DNA of 64,000 bases, from positions 1-64,000 of the forward strand of contig NZ_JADPVI010000003.1 of the NCBI RefSeq assembly GCF_015679325.1, written 5' to 3'. Under the pieces are notes generated by a model. That model was given only the letters and a program-made list of their open reading frames with translations. It ran no database searches and was not told the origin of the DNA. The position numbers and the translations under genes are program-made. Source of the stretch: Kaistella gelatinilytica (GTDB lineage Bacteria; Bacteroidota; Bacteroidia; Flavobacteriales; Weeksellaceae). How positions within the stretch are numbered: the stretch's first letter is position 1; the number at the start of each line of letters is the position of its first letter. Positions 26,130 to 34,625 of the stretch are shown here, piece by piece.

Positions 26130-26154
26130 AAAAGTACTTTGAACTGCAAAGTTA
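26130..26154 (-). promoter_or_regulatory. Operator and -7 box, site 2
   Basis: AAAGTACTTTG (26131-26141, one base off the site-1 palindrome), 5 bases, then CAAAGTTA, complement TAACTTTG (26154-26147), a TAnnTTTG box. Immediately before the ATG at 26128, so the transcript leader is very short. Same spacing as at site 1. Confidence 0.75.
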
Positions 26155-26258
26155 TATTATTTTTTGATAAGTCTGTATTATTTTTTATAATATTTCAAAA
26201 ATGTTTTCACTTTAAATTCTGTGTAAGAAAACTGCGGACTTTAAAGTTTGAAATTAAT

Positions 26259-26266
26259 TATCTTTG
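26259..26266 (+). promoter_or_regulatory. Possible -7 box for pspC-like gene
   Basis: TATCTTTG matches TAnnTTTG, 17 bases before the ATG at 26284. The TTTG found upstream is only 8 bases away, so the -33 element is not resolved. Confidence 0.45.
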
Positions 26267-26283
26267 AATAAATATTTGTAATA

Positions 26284-26505
26284 ATGTTCAATAATCTTCG
26301 ACACAACTTAGAAAAACAATGGTTTGGTGTGCTCACAAGAATGGGTGCAAAACTGGGAATTCCCGTGTCTAAACTGCGTGTATTTTTTATCTACTCTACT
26401 TTCGCAACGGCAGGCGTTTTTTTCCTGATCTATTTGGGACTGGCTTTTACGTTGTGGATCAAAGATATGTTTGTGACGAGAAGACCAAGTGTTTTTGACT
26501 TATGA
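26284..26505 (+). CDS. Small PspC-domain protein
   Basis: 73 aa. N-terminal amphipathic part (FNNLRHNLEKQWFGVLTRM), then the PspC-type segment GAKLGIPVSKLRVFFIYSTF and one or two membrane helices (residues 36-62). PspC-domain proteins act in membrane-stress responses and often occur as short single-domain forms in this phylum. Overlaps the GNAT gene by 4 bases (ATGA). Confidence 0.85.
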   Translation: MFNNLRHNLEKQWFGVLTRMGAKLGIPVSKLRVFFIYSTFATAGVFFLIYLGLAFTLWIKDMFVTRRPSVFDL

Positions 26506-27014
26506 TCTGGTTTGAAGAATTGCAGACGCGCAAGAAACTCTCCCGGATCTATTCCGCTTACGAAAAAACTTTTCCTGTAGATGAACGCAGAGATAAAGAA
26601 CAGTTTCTCGGACTCATAGAAAATCCGGACTGTTTCATCTTTGCGGTAAAAAATGACATTGATTTTGTTGGATATTTAATTCTCTGGAAATTAGAGGAAT
26701 TTCATTTTTTGGAACATTTCGAAGTTTTGGAAGAGTTTCGAAATTTAAAATTAGGTTCTCAGATCCTGGGGGAATTAAAGGAGAAATTTGGCGATATCAT
26801 TTTAGAATGTGAACCGAATCATTTAGGTGAAATGGCAGAAAGGAGAATTAATTTTTATTTGCGAAACGGTTTTTCTGTTATCTCTGAAAATTATGTGCAG
26901 CCGAGTTATGGTGCAGGAAAAGATCCAATCAAATTGTATTTGTTGAGTAATTTCTTGGTGAAAGAAGTAAAAGGAATTGTGGAGGAGTTGCATTCTAAAG
27001 TTTATGGAGCATAA
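26502..27014 (+). CDS. GNAT-family N-acetyltransferase
   Basis: 170 aa. The GNAT fold is supported by FVGYLILWKLEEFHFLEHFE (beta-4/5) and the acetyl-CoA loop EEFRNLKLGSQILGELKEK, then LECEPNH and INFYLRNGFSV, which matches the typical C-terminal motif. Substrate unknown. Translationally coupled to the PspC-like gene. Confidence 0.88.
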   Translation: MIWFEELQTRKKLSRIYSAYEKTFPVDERRDKEQFLGLIENPDCFIFAVKNDIDFVGYLILWKLEEFHFLEHFEVLEEFRNLKLGSQILGELKEKFGDIILECEPNHLGEMAERRINFYLRNGFSVISENYVQPSYGAGKDPIKLYLLSNFLVKEVKGIVEELHSKVYGA

Positions 27015-27046
27015 AAAACTTTGTCAAAAATTTTCTTTGTGACAAA
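27015..27046 (-). terminator. Rho-independent terminator after the SIMPL gene
   Basis: Stem TTTGTCA with TGACAAA (loop of 13), followed on the minus strand by TTTTTTAT. It lies between the convergent stops of the GNAT and SIMPL genes. Confidence 0.7.
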
Positions 27047-27054
27047 TTGACTTT

Positions 27055-27786
27055 TTAATTCACCTCATATTCCAATTTAATCGTAATACTCGCTTCTTTG
27101 TCTTTGGATGAAGTATTAAATGTTCCACCGTAGGAGTATTCTTCTGTGGAATTTGGTGCGGTAATCTGAGTAACACCCATCGTGGCTTTTTTAAGATTTC
27201 CCAATTTTGCACCGGAGTTTTCTGCAATTTTTTCAGCGCGTTGTTTTGCATCTTTCGTGGCATCGGCAATCATTTGCTGTTTTACACTTCCCAGTTTAGT
27301 GTAGAAATAATTGGGTGGTGAGGATGTAAACTCAATTCCGAGATTGATGATCTCTGTAATATTTCTTGAAAGGTTTTCGACTTTTGCGACGTCTTTGCTG
27401 TCGATAGAAACTTTTTGGGAAAGCTGATAACCTGCAAAAGTTTGAGTGCTCCTTCCGTTTGCGTCTGTTCCGTAATTAATTTGTTTTTGAATATCTACGG
27501 CAGAAAAAACCATCTGATCTTTTGCAATTCCTTTGGAAATTAAATAATTTTCAATTACTTTTTTATCATTCGCCAATTCGTCATACGCGGATTTGAGTTC
27601 AAAACTATTTCGGGAAAAATTTCCACTCCAGGCGATAAGATCAGAGGTAAATTTATTGGATCCTAATCCAGTGACCGAAATGGTATTGTCTGCTTTGTTT
27701 CTATTTTTGATGGCGCTGCCTAAAAAGGCTAGTCCGATAACGAATCCAACTGCAGCAATTGCGATCCCAATGAGATTTCTGTTCAT
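27055..27786 (-). CDS. SIMPL-domain protein
   Basis: 243 aa. N-terminal membrane anchor (residues 4-24, GIAIAAVGFVIGLAFLGSA), then a SIMPL (DUF541) domain: ISVTGLGSNKFTSDLIAW, QLSQKVSIDSKDVAKVENLS, and AEKIAENSGAKLGNLKKATM near the end. The function of the family is not established; members are membrane-attached periplasmic proteins. Confidence 0.88.
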   Translation of the reverse strand: MNRNLIGIAIAAVGFVIGLAFLGSAIKNRNKADNTISVTGLGSNKFTSDLIAWSGNFSRNSFELKSAYDELANDKKVIENYLISKGIAKDQMVFSAVDIQKQINYGTDANGRSTQTFAGYQLSQKVSIDSKDVAKVENLSRNITEIINLGIEFTSSPPNYFYTKLGSVKQQMIADATKDAKQRAEKIAENSGAKLGNLKKATMGVTQITAPNSTEEYSYGGTFNTSSKDKEASITIKLEYEVN

Positions 27787-27859
27787 GAAGGTGTTTTTTT
27801 AATTTAATAATAGACATTAAAGATAGCGAAAAAATTGAGTAAAAAATAAAGTCTTCCAA

Positions 27860-28627
27860 TTACCGATGAAGATATTTGGGCAATGTTTCTTCCAGATCAA
27901 AAAGAACTCTGGACAAATTTTTAGCTCTGATCCACCGATTGATGTCTGGTTTTAAACCCATTGAAAACTGAAGAAATTCAGAAATTTTATCTGGCGGAAT
28001 CTCCATCTTTATGAAGTAATCATCACCCACTCTTTCTCTGATCCACGCAATGTTATCCTGAAGATCTTCATATTTGTATAAAGACCGCATTCTTCGACCA
28101 TCACCAGAAATATTTTTATATAAAGTGTTGAAATTTAAATTACTCAATGCGTATTTGATTATACCAGCTTTTTCTAAAGTCGGAGGTGGAGTTTCCCGAG
28201 GTTTTTCGGGTGGTCCTGGAACGCCGACTGCTTGCTGAACCTGCGCAGACCGATCTATTTTGGTTAAATTCCAGGAGTCCGTATTCAGGTCGCCGGTCAA
28301 CCTGAATTTAGAAACTTGCACTTCTTCGATCTCTTGAGCCGTTCTTACGATTGAAATCGTGAAAGGTCTCGTAAAATCTCCCTCATTAATAATTTTTGCA
28401 TTTCGGTCAAAACCCTGCCTTACAAATCTAAGTTCGTTATTTGCAGAAGCTTCAATGGTAAATTCACCACTGAGATTCGTGTAAGATTTTTGTTCGGTTT
28501 GCAGATTAAAAACCATCACCGCAGCTAGCGGATTTTGATCTTCATCGGTTACAACACCAGAAATTTTTTGCGCAAAAGCGATTGTGGAGATAGATAATAG
28601 CAACACTATAAAAACTCTAAACATCAA
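27860..28627 (-). CDS. Exported protein with carboxypeptidase-like regulatory domain (second copy)
   Basis: 255 aa. Signal peptide (to FAQ, about residue 20), CarboxypepD_reg-type beta domain (SGVVTDEDQNPLAAVMVFN ... GEFTIEASANNELRFVRQGF), then a helical C-terminal region (PPEKPRETPPPTLEKAGI proline-rich linker). The pattern LRFVxxGxDRN is shared with the upstream neighbour. Starts at the ATGATG overlapping the neighbour's stop by 4 bases. No enzymatic motif seen. Confidence 0.82.
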   Translation of the reverse strand: MMFRVFIVLLLSISTIAFAQKISGVVTDEDQNPLAAVMVFNLQTEQKSYTNLSGEFTIEASANNELRFVRQGFDRNAKIINEGDFTRPFTISIVRTAQEIEEVQVSKFRLTGDLNTDSWNLTKIDRSAQVQQAVGVPGPPEKPRETPPPTLEKAGIIKYALSNLNFNTLYKNISGDGRRMRSLYKYEDLQDNIAWIRERVGDDYFIKMEIPPDKISEFLQFSMGLKPDINRWIRAKNLSRVLFDLEETLPKYLHR

Positions 28628-29421
28628 GAACCAATTTTGTGTGTTTTTATATATTCACTATAAGCCATTTTCATATCTGAACTGATTGAAGAAACATCTA
28701 AAGTTTTGCGGTATTTTTTGGCTAAAGAATAAGATGCATCCGCATAAATTAAAAAGCGGTCAATTTCTTCTTCGTCAAAACCTCGAGCGGTGTAAAAACT
28801 TAAATCTAAAGTATTTTTTATCCAGCGATAAAAATCCTGGGTTTCTGCATAAGACGCGGTAGTAGGCGCAGGATTTTTCACTTTGCCCAATAACCCTGAT
28901 AACGCAGAAGCAATTCCTAAAATATTGACTTGTCCTGCATTATAATTCGGTGCCGCAAATGCGGATGGTGTAGAAAGTTTCGGGAAAACTTCGGTTAACG
29001 GACTTTTCATATAGGATCTCATGCTCGAATTTAGTGCAACTACTCTTTTTGGAGATTCTAAATTTTTGATATCTTTTCTCAAATTCCCTGTCGCATGGAA
29101 AGCGAGCTCTACTTCCGGGATGAGATAAGGAGTTTTCAAAAGCGATATATTCAGTGGCTGAGAATAGTTTTGAGAAGAAACTTTCACTGAATTTCTGTCG
29201 TAACCACTTTTTACAAAGCGCAATTCATCGAAAGATTTTGCAGCGATCATGTAATTTCCGTGTTTGTCGGTGAAGGCTTTTTCGTCAGTTCTTACGTTGA
29301 GAATGGTGACTTCCTGTAAATCATTCCCAAACTCAGAAGACACTTTTCCGAAAATATATTCCTGCGAAAAGGCGGAAATTGAACTTACAAAAAAGAAGAG
29401 AAAGAGTAGTTTTGTTTTCAT
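28624..29421 (-). CDS. Exported protein with carboxypeptidase-like regulatory domain (first copy)
   Basis: 265 aa. Signal peptide (ending AFSQ), CarboxypepD_reg-type domain (FGKVSSEFGNDLQEVTILN ... GNYMIAAKSFDELRFVKSGY), then a helical domain (LSGLLGKVKNPAPTTASYAE). Paralogue of the next gene downstream; the regulatory domains align through LRFVxxGxDRN. Proteins like this occur as pairs in this family and may be surface-anchored, but the function is unknown. Confidence 0.82.
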   Translation of the reverse strand: MKTKLLFLFFFVSSISAFSQEYIFGKVSSEFGNDLQEVTILNVRTDEKAFTDKHGNYMIAAKSFDELRFVKSGYDRNSVKVSSQNYSQPLNISLLKTPYLIPEVELAFHATGNLRKDIKNLESPKRVVALNSSMRSYMKSPLTEVFPKLSTPSAFAAPNYNAGQVNILGIASALSGLLGKVKNPAPTTASYAETQDFYRWIKNTLDLSFYTARGFDEEEIDRFLIYADASYSLAKKYRKTLDVSSISSDMKMAYSEYIKTHKIGS

Positions 29422-29705
29422 GCAGTTTTATTTGAAGTAAAAGTAATTTTATAAAACACTTGTTTAATGATTTGAGCATTATTGAAGTTAATTTTAACCG
29501 GTTTTAAGGGGTTTTGTGATTTTTTTTGAATTTTAGATTTTGTTTTTTGTTAAGGTTTTTAATGATTGCGTTTTACGTGGCTGCTTGTTGGATAGATTTT
29601 TTTTAATCTCCCATTAACTAAGAGACAAAGATTTCCTTATAACGCTATTTCTGAAAGACTAAAAGACATTTGACTTAGGAAATGAAAAGCGATGAAAATC
29701 GGATC

Positions 29706-29738
29706 AACCCTGTCACGGTTTCGAACCGTGACAGGGTT
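29706..29738. repeat. Long perfect palindrome, intergenic
   Basis: Left arm AACCCTGTCACGGTT (29706-29720), loop TCG, right arm AACCGTGACAGGGTT (29724-29738). A 15-bp perfect stem with no T run, so not a clear terminator. Palindromes of this form (ACCCTGTCA-type) are frequent between flavobacterial genes and resemble REP-like elements moved by tyrosine transposases. Confidence 0.8.
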
Positions 29739-29830
29739 TTGCGTAGAATCCAATTAGTTTTAAAAAGGATTTTGGGAGCGAATTTCTTTAATAATTTTTC
29801 TAAATTTCTATAAAAAACTGAGTCTTGCGT

Positions 29831-29924
29831 AAGGGATGGCAGTGGAAATCCTTTTTTGGGGAATTGGGCGCGAGCGAAGCGAGCGCTCAATTCCCCAAAA
29901 AAGATTGCAACGTACAGCCCGACC
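29831..29924 (+). repeat. Structured intergenic element, copy C (extended apex)
   Basis: Same outer blocks as copy B (GATGGNAGTGGAAATCC, GATTGCAACG, ACAGCCC). Ends pair GGGATG with CAGCCC. The apex is much longer: a 15-bp perfect stem (TTTTTTGGGGAATTG at 29852-29866 with its complement at 29888-29902) capped by a GCGC/GCGC stem. The core is thus conserved while the hairpin varies, as in structured RNA families. Confidence 0.8.
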
Positions 29925-30045
29925 TGAATTTCGCTGGAAAGTCCCTCTGCTTTGGAGAAAAATTTAGGGTGCGGAATGAAGGTTACGCCCAAACTTCGAC
30001 TTCGCTCAGTTTGAAAATGAATTTTATTTCTGAAAATTATTTGTT

Positions 30046-30053
30046 TATCTTTG
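30046..30053 (+). promoter_or_regulatory. ssrA -7 box
   Basis: TATCTTTG (TAnnTTTG) 15 bases before the mature 5' end of the tmRNA, leaving a short leader for RNase P to remove. A TTTA at 30023-30026 could be a weak -33 box. Confidence 0.55.
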
Positions 30054-30068
30054 TGGTCTTACAAAATT

Positions 30069-30464
30069 GGGGTTGACTGGTTTCGACAGCAAGATCAATG
30101 GGTAAGATTGCATGCAGAGAACCGTGACGCGATCTCTTTAATCCCTTGTCACAAAATTTTAACTGGCGACCAAGAGTTTGCTCTTGCAGCTTAATCCGAA
30201 TTACAGTAGGATTCAGCGCTCTCCTGAAGATAGTAAGGAGGTAAGATATCCCACAGAAGTTCTGTTTCGCGACGTCTGATCCTGGGGTATAGCAATGCGG
30301 AAATAAGGTTTTAGTTGCTTCGGCTAATTCACGAAAATTTCAGAAGATAAGTTGTAAGTTGGGTGTCTGTGCTCTGTTTGCAATCGAAAATTAACTGCAG
30401 AATAAGCATGTAGAAGTCTTATGTGTTGCTTGTTTGGACGAGGGTTCGAATCCCTCCAACTCCA
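30069..30464 (+). ncRNA. ssrA: tmRNA (transfer-messenger RNA)
   Basis: About 396 nt. The 5' end GGGGTTGACTGG pairs with the 3' end CAACTCC plus discriminator A, and the T-arm GGGTTCGAATCCC is intact. CCA is not encoded in full, so it would be added later. The tag reading frame starts at GGC (30165) and reads GDQEFALAA then TAA (30192-30194). It rescues stalled ribosomes by adding this tag and works with SmpB. Confidence 0.96.
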
Positions 30465-30472
30465 CATTTTAA

Positions 30473-30510
30473 TAAAATAACCCGCTGTTTCTCAGTGGGC
30501 TATTTATATT
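30473..30510 (+). terminator. Hairpin after ssrA
   Basis: Stem CCCGCTG with CAGTGGG (7 bp, one G-T pair), loop TTTCT, followed by TATTTATATTTT. Likely ends the ssrA transcript. Confidence 0.65.
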
Positions 30511-30557
30511 TTAGCACGTATTCTTTTTCTATTCACAAAAGATTTTTCGCCGAATCA

Positions 30558-30743
30558 TTAATTTTTAAATCGCGGGGAAGTAAAGAGTTTGTATAAAAAT
30601 AATACAACCGCGATCAGCTGCAAACTTAATCCAACTGCTAGCAGGATATTACCATTTTCCCAGTGCGTAATTTTAAATAATGCGCCAATAAGATTAAGGA
30701 TCAATCCTAGTGCGAAAATTAAGACAATGTGTATTTTTTTCAA
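30558..30743 (-). CDS. Small membrane protein with GldL-like N-terminus
   Basis: 61 aa with two membrane helices (residues 5-25 and 32-52). The segment LIGALFKITHWENGN resembles the start of the gliding-motility protein GldL (LGALFKIMHW), but the large C-terminal part of GldL is missing, so this is not GldL itself. Function unknown. Confidence 0.7.
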   Translation of the reverse strand: MKKIHIVLIFALGLILNLIGALFKITHWENGNILLAVGLSLQLIAVVLFLYKLFTSPRFKN

Positions 30744-30902
30744 AGTTGCGAATTTTATTTGTTATTGAATTTTAGCGTTAATTTCAGTGAAACTTATAAT
30801 TTATAGTCTTTGAATCTAAGCTCAGTTTCCTTTTTAAAACAACTCAAAGATAAGTAAATTGTTCATATTTTCTAGGCCTAAAATTGATGTAAATAAACGC
30901 AT

Positions 30903-31514
30903 CTATTTCCAAATTTTGAAATTGAGCATTACTTTCTTTTTTTGAATTAAAGTTCGCCAGTCGATAAAGAATAGAAAAAACAAAAGCACTAAACTCAAAA
31001 CCAAACTTGAAACAGATTGCCAGGAAAACGTATTATCGATGATCATTTGAATATTTTCCGAGGCATATTTTCCCAAATGTAAAGCAAAAGTGTCGCTCGC
31101 AAATTTTCCGACAATAAAAGCAGGAATGATGTAGATTGGTTTTATCTTAGAAATGCCGGCTCCCAAAAAAAGTGGCGTTGTCGGAAGTGGTAATAAAGAA
31201 TAAGCCAGAATGAAAAGTTGCCCTTTCCATTTATTTTCATTCAATTTTTCTCCCAGGAATTGAATGTCTTTATTCTTGGAAGTTTTCAGATATTTTTTTG
31301 CGATTGCGGGCGAATAAAGCAGCAGAATATATCGTCCCAAAACTGAACCTGAAACACCAACTACAATGACCGCCCAAACATTCAGTCCAAACAGGATCTG
31401 GAAAAAGACCATCACTGTGAAGGCCGGTGGAAACGGAAAGGGAACAATATCAAATAACAACGCTCCGAAGAAAACTAAAACGTAATACCACAACATTTTT
31501 TTAAGATCTATCAA
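30903..31514 (-). CDS. Polytopic membrane protein (VTT/DedA-like)
   Basis: 203 aa with about five hydrophobic segments. Segments such as FGALLFDIVPFPFPPAFTVM and SLLPLPTTPLFLGAGISK (proline between helices, a PLP and GAG turn) resemble the VTT domain of DedA/TMEM41 proteins, which are thought to be lipid scramblases or transporters. The assignment is tentative. Confidence 0.65.
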   Translation of the reverse strand: MIDLKKMLWYYVLVFFGALLFDIVPFPFPPAFTVMVFFQILFGLNVWAVIVVGVSGSVLGRYILLLYSPAIAKKYLKTSKNKDIQFLGEKLNENKWKGQLFILAYSLLPLPTTPLFLGAGISKIKPIYIIPAFIVGKFASDTFALHLGKYASENIQMIIDNTFSWQSVSSLVLSLVLLFFLFFIDWRTLIQKKKVMLNFKIWK

Positions 31515-31924
31515 TTTTTATTTTAAAATCATCTGAAAGAAAACGTGGCAATCTGGAAGATTAAAATAATTCGATTCACCTCAATTATTTCGATTTTGTA
31601 ACTGGTAAAGTGTTCTTCTATAATTAAAAACCTCATCCATCCTTCACAGAATCTAATTAATCAAAGATAATGTTCTATTTCCTTTTAACCTCTTCGACTG
31701 ATCCAAGGTCACAATTTTTTTTATTCTACAATGTAGGAAATAAATCGACAGGTTTTAAAATTTGAGAATTTGGTTAAACTTTTATCAGAATAAAAGTTTA
31801 TTTTCTATCATTCATACATTATTCACAATTTTATCTCGTAATAAAATTAAAGTTGTGTAGAAAAAATTAGAGAAAAAAATCCCCCAACAAAGTTGAGGGA
31901 CATAGATCTCGATAAATAAAAAAC
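31515..31924. other. Intergenic region, about 410 bases
   Basis: AT-rich, no ORF that I can support. It contains only the M48 peptidase terminator near its end (31873-31900). No promoter box or repeat stands out. Confidence 0.4.
31873..31900 (-). terminator. Rho-independent terminator after the M48 peptidase gene
   Basis: Stem CCCTCAAC with GTTGGGGG (one mismatch or G-T pair, loop TTT), followed on the minus strand by ATTTTTTTC. Confidence 0.8.
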
Positions 31925-32734
31925 TTATTTCTTCAATTTAGTTGTTGGCAACGTCACTTCGCCTGGATCTTTCCAAACACCGTCTTTTTCTGCTCTTTTT
32001 TTGATATTCTGCGCTCTTTTTTCGCTATCAGGATGCGAGCTCATCATTTTTTGGAAAGAAGTAGCTTTTGCGCTTCCACCCAATAAAGCTAATTTTTTGA
32101 AAGCAGTATAAGCTCCAACTACGTTATAGCCATGCTTTTTCATAAAGTCATAAGAATAATCATCCGCCTGACTTTCTTGTTTCTTGCTGTGTTTAGCATC
32201 TAAAATACTGTTGGCAAATTCACCCAACTGGCTTTGAGTCAAGGCTTCAATTTTTCCAGATGATGCAGAAGCAGCATCCATCGCAGCGGCACGAAGATAA
32301 GCGCTCTTCACAGCATCTTTCGAATCTTCATTTTTTACGTGACCAATTTCGTGACCAATGATCGCCAACAATTCGTCGTCAGTCATGATATCCATAAGGG
32401 AAGAAAATACCCTTACACTTCCATCAGCACAAGCAAAAGCGTTGATATCTGAAACTAAATATACTTTGTAATTTAAAGGAAGACCATCTTCATTTTGATG
32501 TTTTGCGAATAACTTTTTCAAGCGGATGGAGTAAGGATCTTTCGCTCCCGCCACTTTATTATGAGTGTCCATGTAGGCAACTCCTTCTTTCGCTAATTTT
32601 TGCGCATCGGCATTGGAAAATGAAAGTGCACTTACTCCTTTTGAAGCAGCTTTAGTCATTTTTCCCAGATTGATCTGAGCACTTACACTTAAAGTTGCTG
32701 CAACTAAAAATACAGTAGATAAAATTTTTTTCAT
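31925..32734 (-). CDS. M48 family zinc metallopeptidase
   Basis: 269 aa with a signal peptide (residues 1-20, SVSAQ). The zinc site is HEIGH (His128-His132) in AIIGHEIGHVKNEDS; the third ligand is likely the Glu in KKQESQADDYSY. Similar to BepA/LoiP-type periplasmic proteases that help outer-membrane quality control. Own terminator; no operon partner. Confidence 0.92.
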   Translation of the reverse strand: MKKILSTVFLVAATLSVSAQINLGKMTKAASKGVSALSFSNADAQKLAKEGVAYMDTHNKVAGAKDPYSIRLKKLFAKHQNEDGLPLNYKVYLVSDINAFACADGSVRVFSSLMDIMTDDELLAIIGHEIGHVKNEDSKDAVKSAYLRAAAMDAASASSGKIEALTQSQLGEFANSILDAKHSKKQESQADDYSYDFMKKHGYNVVGAYTAFKKLALLGGSAKATSFQKMMSSHPDSEKRAQNIKKRAEKDGVWKDPGEVTLPTTKLKK

Positions 32735-32931
32735 ATGATTTTTTTATAATTTAACTTCCAATAAAAATAGGAAAAATTATTGAATTTTTGACCGAATGAT
32801 AGACTGTTGCGAAAACTTAATGTTAAACTTTGCCGTTTACAGTTGAATAAAATCTATACTTAACTGGCCTCTTGACTTTTACAGGAACACTAACTTTTAT
32901 TTTTGTGAGAATTTTACCTAAAAAGATTTAA

Positions 32932-32964
32932 ACAAAAAATTCCCTCAGCAAAAACTGAAGGAAT
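32932..32964 (-). terminator. Rho-independent terminator after pckA
   Basis: Stem ATTCCTTCAG with CTGAGGGAAT (one mismatch, loop of 6), with ATTTTTTG following on the minus strand, 23 bases past the pckA stop. Confidence 0.8.
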
Positions 32965-32987
32965 CTATATTTTAAAGTGAATAACTT

Positions 32988-34592
32988 TTACAATTGTGGT
33001 CCTGCTGCAACTAATTTTTTAGCTTCGTCATTATCACAATACTGCTCAAAATTCTTAATGTATCTCGCCGCCAGATCTTTTGCTTTTACTTCCCAATCAG
33101 AAGCGTTTGCATAAGTTGATCTTGGATCCAGAATTCCTTCCGAAACATTTGGCAATGCTGTTGGGATCTCTAAATTCATTACAGGAATTGTAATTTTCTC
33201 TGCAGTATCAATTGATCCGTCGATGATCGCATCAATGATCGCACGTGTATCTTTCAAAGAAATTCGTTTTCCTGTTCCGTTCCAACCGGTGTTTACCAAA
33301 TATGCTTTCGCGCCATGTTCTTTCATTTTTCCAATTAATGTTTTTGAATACATTGTAGGGTGTAATGATAAGAACGCTTCACCAAAAGCTGGGGAAAATG
33401 ATGGTTGTGGTTCGGTAATTCCTCTTTCTGTTCCGGCTAATTTTGAAGTATAACCGCAAAGGAAGTGATATTGAGCCTGATCTTCATTCAACAAAGAAAC
33501 TGGAGGCAAAACTCCAAATGCATCTGCTGATAAATAAACAATTTTGCTGGCATGTCCTGCCTTTGAAGGCAAAACAATTTTACTCATGTGATAAATTGGA
33601 TACGAAACTCTGGTATTTTCTGTGATTGAATTATCGGTGTAATCTGCTTCACCGTACTCGTTCACGACTACATTTTCTAACAGTGAATCTCTTCTGATCG
33701 CTTTGAAAATATCCGGTTCTTTTTCTTCTGTAAGATCGATCACTTTTGCATAACAACCGCCTTCAAAATTGAAAACGCCATTGTCATCCCAACCGTGCTC
33801 ATCATCACCAATTAAATATCTTTTTGGATCTGCAGAAAGCGTTGTTTTTCCTGTTCCTGATAAACCGAAAAATAAAGCAACATCTCCTTCTTCACCTACG
33901 TTTGCTGAACAGTGCATAGAAGCCATTCCTTTTAAAGGAAGGTAATAATTCATCATTGAGAACATTCCTTTCTTCATTTCTCCACCGTACCAGGTTCCAC
34001 CGATGATCTGCATTTTCTGAGTTAAATTAAACATCACAAAATTTTCAGAATTCAATCCCTGTTCTTTCCAGTTTGGATTAACGGTTTTTGAACCATTCAT
34101 TACAATAAAATCGGGTTCGCCATAATTTTCTAATTCAAAACTAGAAGGACGGATAAACATATTGGTAACAAAATGCGCTTGCCACGCAACTTCCATAATA
34201 AAACGAACTTTCAGTCGGGTGTCAGGATTTGTTCCACAGAAAGAATCAACAACATATATTTTTTTAGACGAAGACAATTGCTTCAACACCACTTTTTTAC
34301 AACTTTCGAAAATCTCGGCTGTAGTTGGCAAATTTACTTTACCGTCCCAAAAAATAGTATCTCTACTCACATCATCCTGCACAATATAACGGTCTTTTGG
34401 CGATCTGCCTGTAAATACGCCCGTTTTTACTGCTACAGCACCAGATTCTGTTACGGCACCTTTTTCAAAACCTACATTTTTACTGGACATTTCTGCAGTA
34501 AACAATTCTTCGTAAGTTGGGTTGTAAGAAACTTCTTCGTAACCGGTAATTCCTAAATCATGGAGTTGTTGAATGATTTTAATGTTCTTCAT
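32988..34592 (-). CDS. pckA: Phosphoenolpyruvate carboxykinase (ATP)
   Basis: 534 aa. ATP-type PEPCK (oxaloacetate plus ATP to PEP plus CO2 plus ADP), gluconeogenesis. The kinase loop [20 protein letters not shown] is at about residue 243, with the substrate site ([22 protein letters not shown]) and the GDDEHGW segment. Length is typical. Monocistronic, with its own terminator. Confidence 0.96.
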   Translation of the reverse strand: MKNIKIIQQLHDLGITGYEEVSYNPTYEELFTAEMSSKNVGFEKGAVTESGAVAVKTGVFTGRSPKDRYIVQDDVSRDTIFWDGKVNLPTTAEIFESCKKVVLKQLSSSKKIYVVDSFCGTNPDTRLKVRFIMEVAWQAHFVTNMFIRPSSFELENYGEPDFIVMNGSKTVNPNWKEQGLNSENFVMFNLTQKMQIIGGTWYGGEMKKGMFSMMNYYLPLKGMASMHCSANVGEEGDVALFFGLSGTGKTTLSADPKRYLIGDDEHGWDDNGVFNFEGGCYAKVIDLTEEKEPDIFKAIRRDSLLENVVVNEYGEADYTDNSITENTRVSYPIYHMSKIVLPSKAGHASKIVYLSADAFGVLPPVSLLNEDQAQYHFLCGYTSKLAGTERGITEPQPSFSPAFGEAFLSLHPTMYSKTLIGKMKEHGAKAYLVNTGWNGTGKRISLKDTRAIIDAIIDGSIDTAEKITIPVMNLEIPTALPNVSEGILDPRSTYANASDWEVKAKDLAARYIKNFEQYCDNDEAKKLVAAGPQL

Positions 34593-34625
34593 AACGTCTT
34601 TATATTTCTAATTTTATTCTAAAAG

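Larger units (their letters stand above)
29422..30068. other. Intergenic stretch with palindrome and structured element
   Basis: 647 bases with no supportable gene. It holds a perfect long palindrome (29706-29738), element copy C (29831-29924) and the promoter of ssrA. Two ORFs of about 80-105 codons in this stretch overlap these repeats and have no coding-like composition. Confidence 0.6.

Noticed and set aside
29675-30076. Two ORFs of 83-105 codons between the paralogue pair and ssrA
   Set aside because: They run through the palindrome and structured element and would encode repeat-derived sequence; no gene-like composition.
30441-30453. T-arm-like GGGTTCGAATCCC as a possible tRNA
   Set aside because: It belongs to the tmRNA; there is no anticodon arm upstream. 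No other tRNA-like T-arm was seen.
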